From Peribacillus frigoritolerans (GTDB lineage Bacteria > Bacillota > Bacilli > Bacillales > DSM-1321), in assembly GCF_030676415.1 (NCBI RefSeq), contig NZ_JAUUTW010000006.1, forward strand, positions 1 through 64,000: a DNA stretch of 64,000 bases, given 5' to 3'. Numbering within the stretch: the stretch's first letter is position 1; each line of letters opens with the position of its first letter. Shown here in pieces: positions 63,753 to 64,000 of this stretch. Made by a program: the position numbers and the translations under genes. Below the pieces are notes generated by a model. That model was not told the origin of the DNA, searched no databases, and worked only from the letters and a program-made list of their open reading frames with translations.

Positions 63753-63935
63753 ATGAATGGTTATTTGAAATTATTTATTGGATTGTTGATTTTTCTTATA
63801 TTGGGGGTACCACCACATCGCTATCAAGCTAAGACTTTTAATTGCCCCCATAACGAAAAGTTTATTCCTCTACAGTTATTTATGAGATTTTGGTTCATTT
63901 TTTCTTTTTTGGGAACAATTAATTTCTTAAGTTGA
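63753..63935 (+). CDS. Small membrane protein of unknown function
   Basis: 60 residues with two hydrophobic stretches (MNGYLKLFIGLLIFLILGVP and QLFMRFWFIFSFLGTINF) around a short polar loop (HRYQAKTFNCPHNEK). The ATG lies about seven bases after GGGAGG, a good site; the longer reading from 63705 lacks one. A terminator follows at 63968. No family recognised. Confidence 0.5.
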   Translation: MNGYLKLFIGLLIFLILGVPPHRYQAKTFNCPHNEKFIPLQLFMRFWFIFSFLGTINFLS

Positions 63936-63967
63936 TAGGTAGGTATGATTCTCCTATATAACAAAAT

Positions 63968-63998
63968 AGGAACCTATCATATTTCATAATAGGTTCCT
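63968..63998 (+). terminator. Terminator at the right edge
   Basis: AGGAACCTAT pairs with ATAGGTTCCT around an 11-base loop, with a T following at the window edge. Confidence 0.7.
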
Positions 63999-64000
63999 TC

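Overview
This low-GC 64 kb window looks like the chromosome of an endospore-forming Bacillaceae bacterium, probably Bacillus or Peribacillus. That is inferred from a recognisable sspL spore-protein gene, a csgA-like sporulation gene, a KinB-like kinase, a GlnK/GlnL two-component pair, SigB-type and SigL (sigma-54)-type promoters, an LXG toxin, WapA/RHS proteins and many GTG/TTG starts behind strong Shine-Dalgarno sites. I see no rRNA, tRNA, CRISPR array or transposase gene.

Layout. 0.2-4.4 kb: aspartase (aspA) divergent from glnK-glnL, with a cre-like site and a phased triple repeat between them. 4.5-8.4 kb: HelD bracketed by an intact sspL and a decayed duplicate of it. 8.5-9.8 kb: a MarR-rhodanese-EVE operon. 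10-13.2 kb: a rearranged UvrA-like ATPase. 13.2-15.5 kb: a dispersed repeat, a KinB-like kinase and a frameshifted SRPBCC gene.

15.9-27 kb is a polymorphic-toxin island. It holds a WapA/RHS protein with a barnase-like C-terminus, broken by one in-frame stop but followed by an intact barstar-family gene. Next is an LXG protein ending in an Ntox15-type HxxD nuclease, with a GAD-like/DUF1851 immunity gene. Behind it lie decayed modules: an orphan fragment and an LHH-nuclease remnant with an intact SMI1/KNR4 gene.

27-36.4 kb is the best candidate for an undescribed system. A PD-(D/E)XK-like protein, a PLD-SF2 helicase-DUF3427 protein and a Nudix hydrolase form one module; a MazG-like pyrophosphohydrolase overlapping a second PLD-SF2 helicase forms another. 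Behind them is a duplicate of the first module with its centre deleted, leaving the upstream flank, the helicase tail and a second intact Nudix gene.

36.8-44.5 kb: a DHA2-type MFS exporter, then a catabolic cluster (FMN/Fe-S oxidoreductase, sigma-54 activator, small membrane protein, sodium:solute symporter). Two sigma-54 promoters there share an identical 20-bp stretch and flank the activator gene. 44.5-53.4 kb: secreted and envelope genes (YycO-like hydrolase, lipoprotein, L,D-transpeptidase, ZIP transporter), a reductase-like gene, a membrane protein-XRE pair and csgA. 54-58 kb: a DUF1659-DUF2922-YvrJ cassette, two SigB-type KGG-repeat stress genes (one truncated), a DUF3238 protein and phage-replication remnants. 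58-64 kb: small unknowns, a DCC-family protein, an acyltransferase, a second copy of the dispersed repeat, a D,D-carboxypeptidase and a DUF3189 protein.
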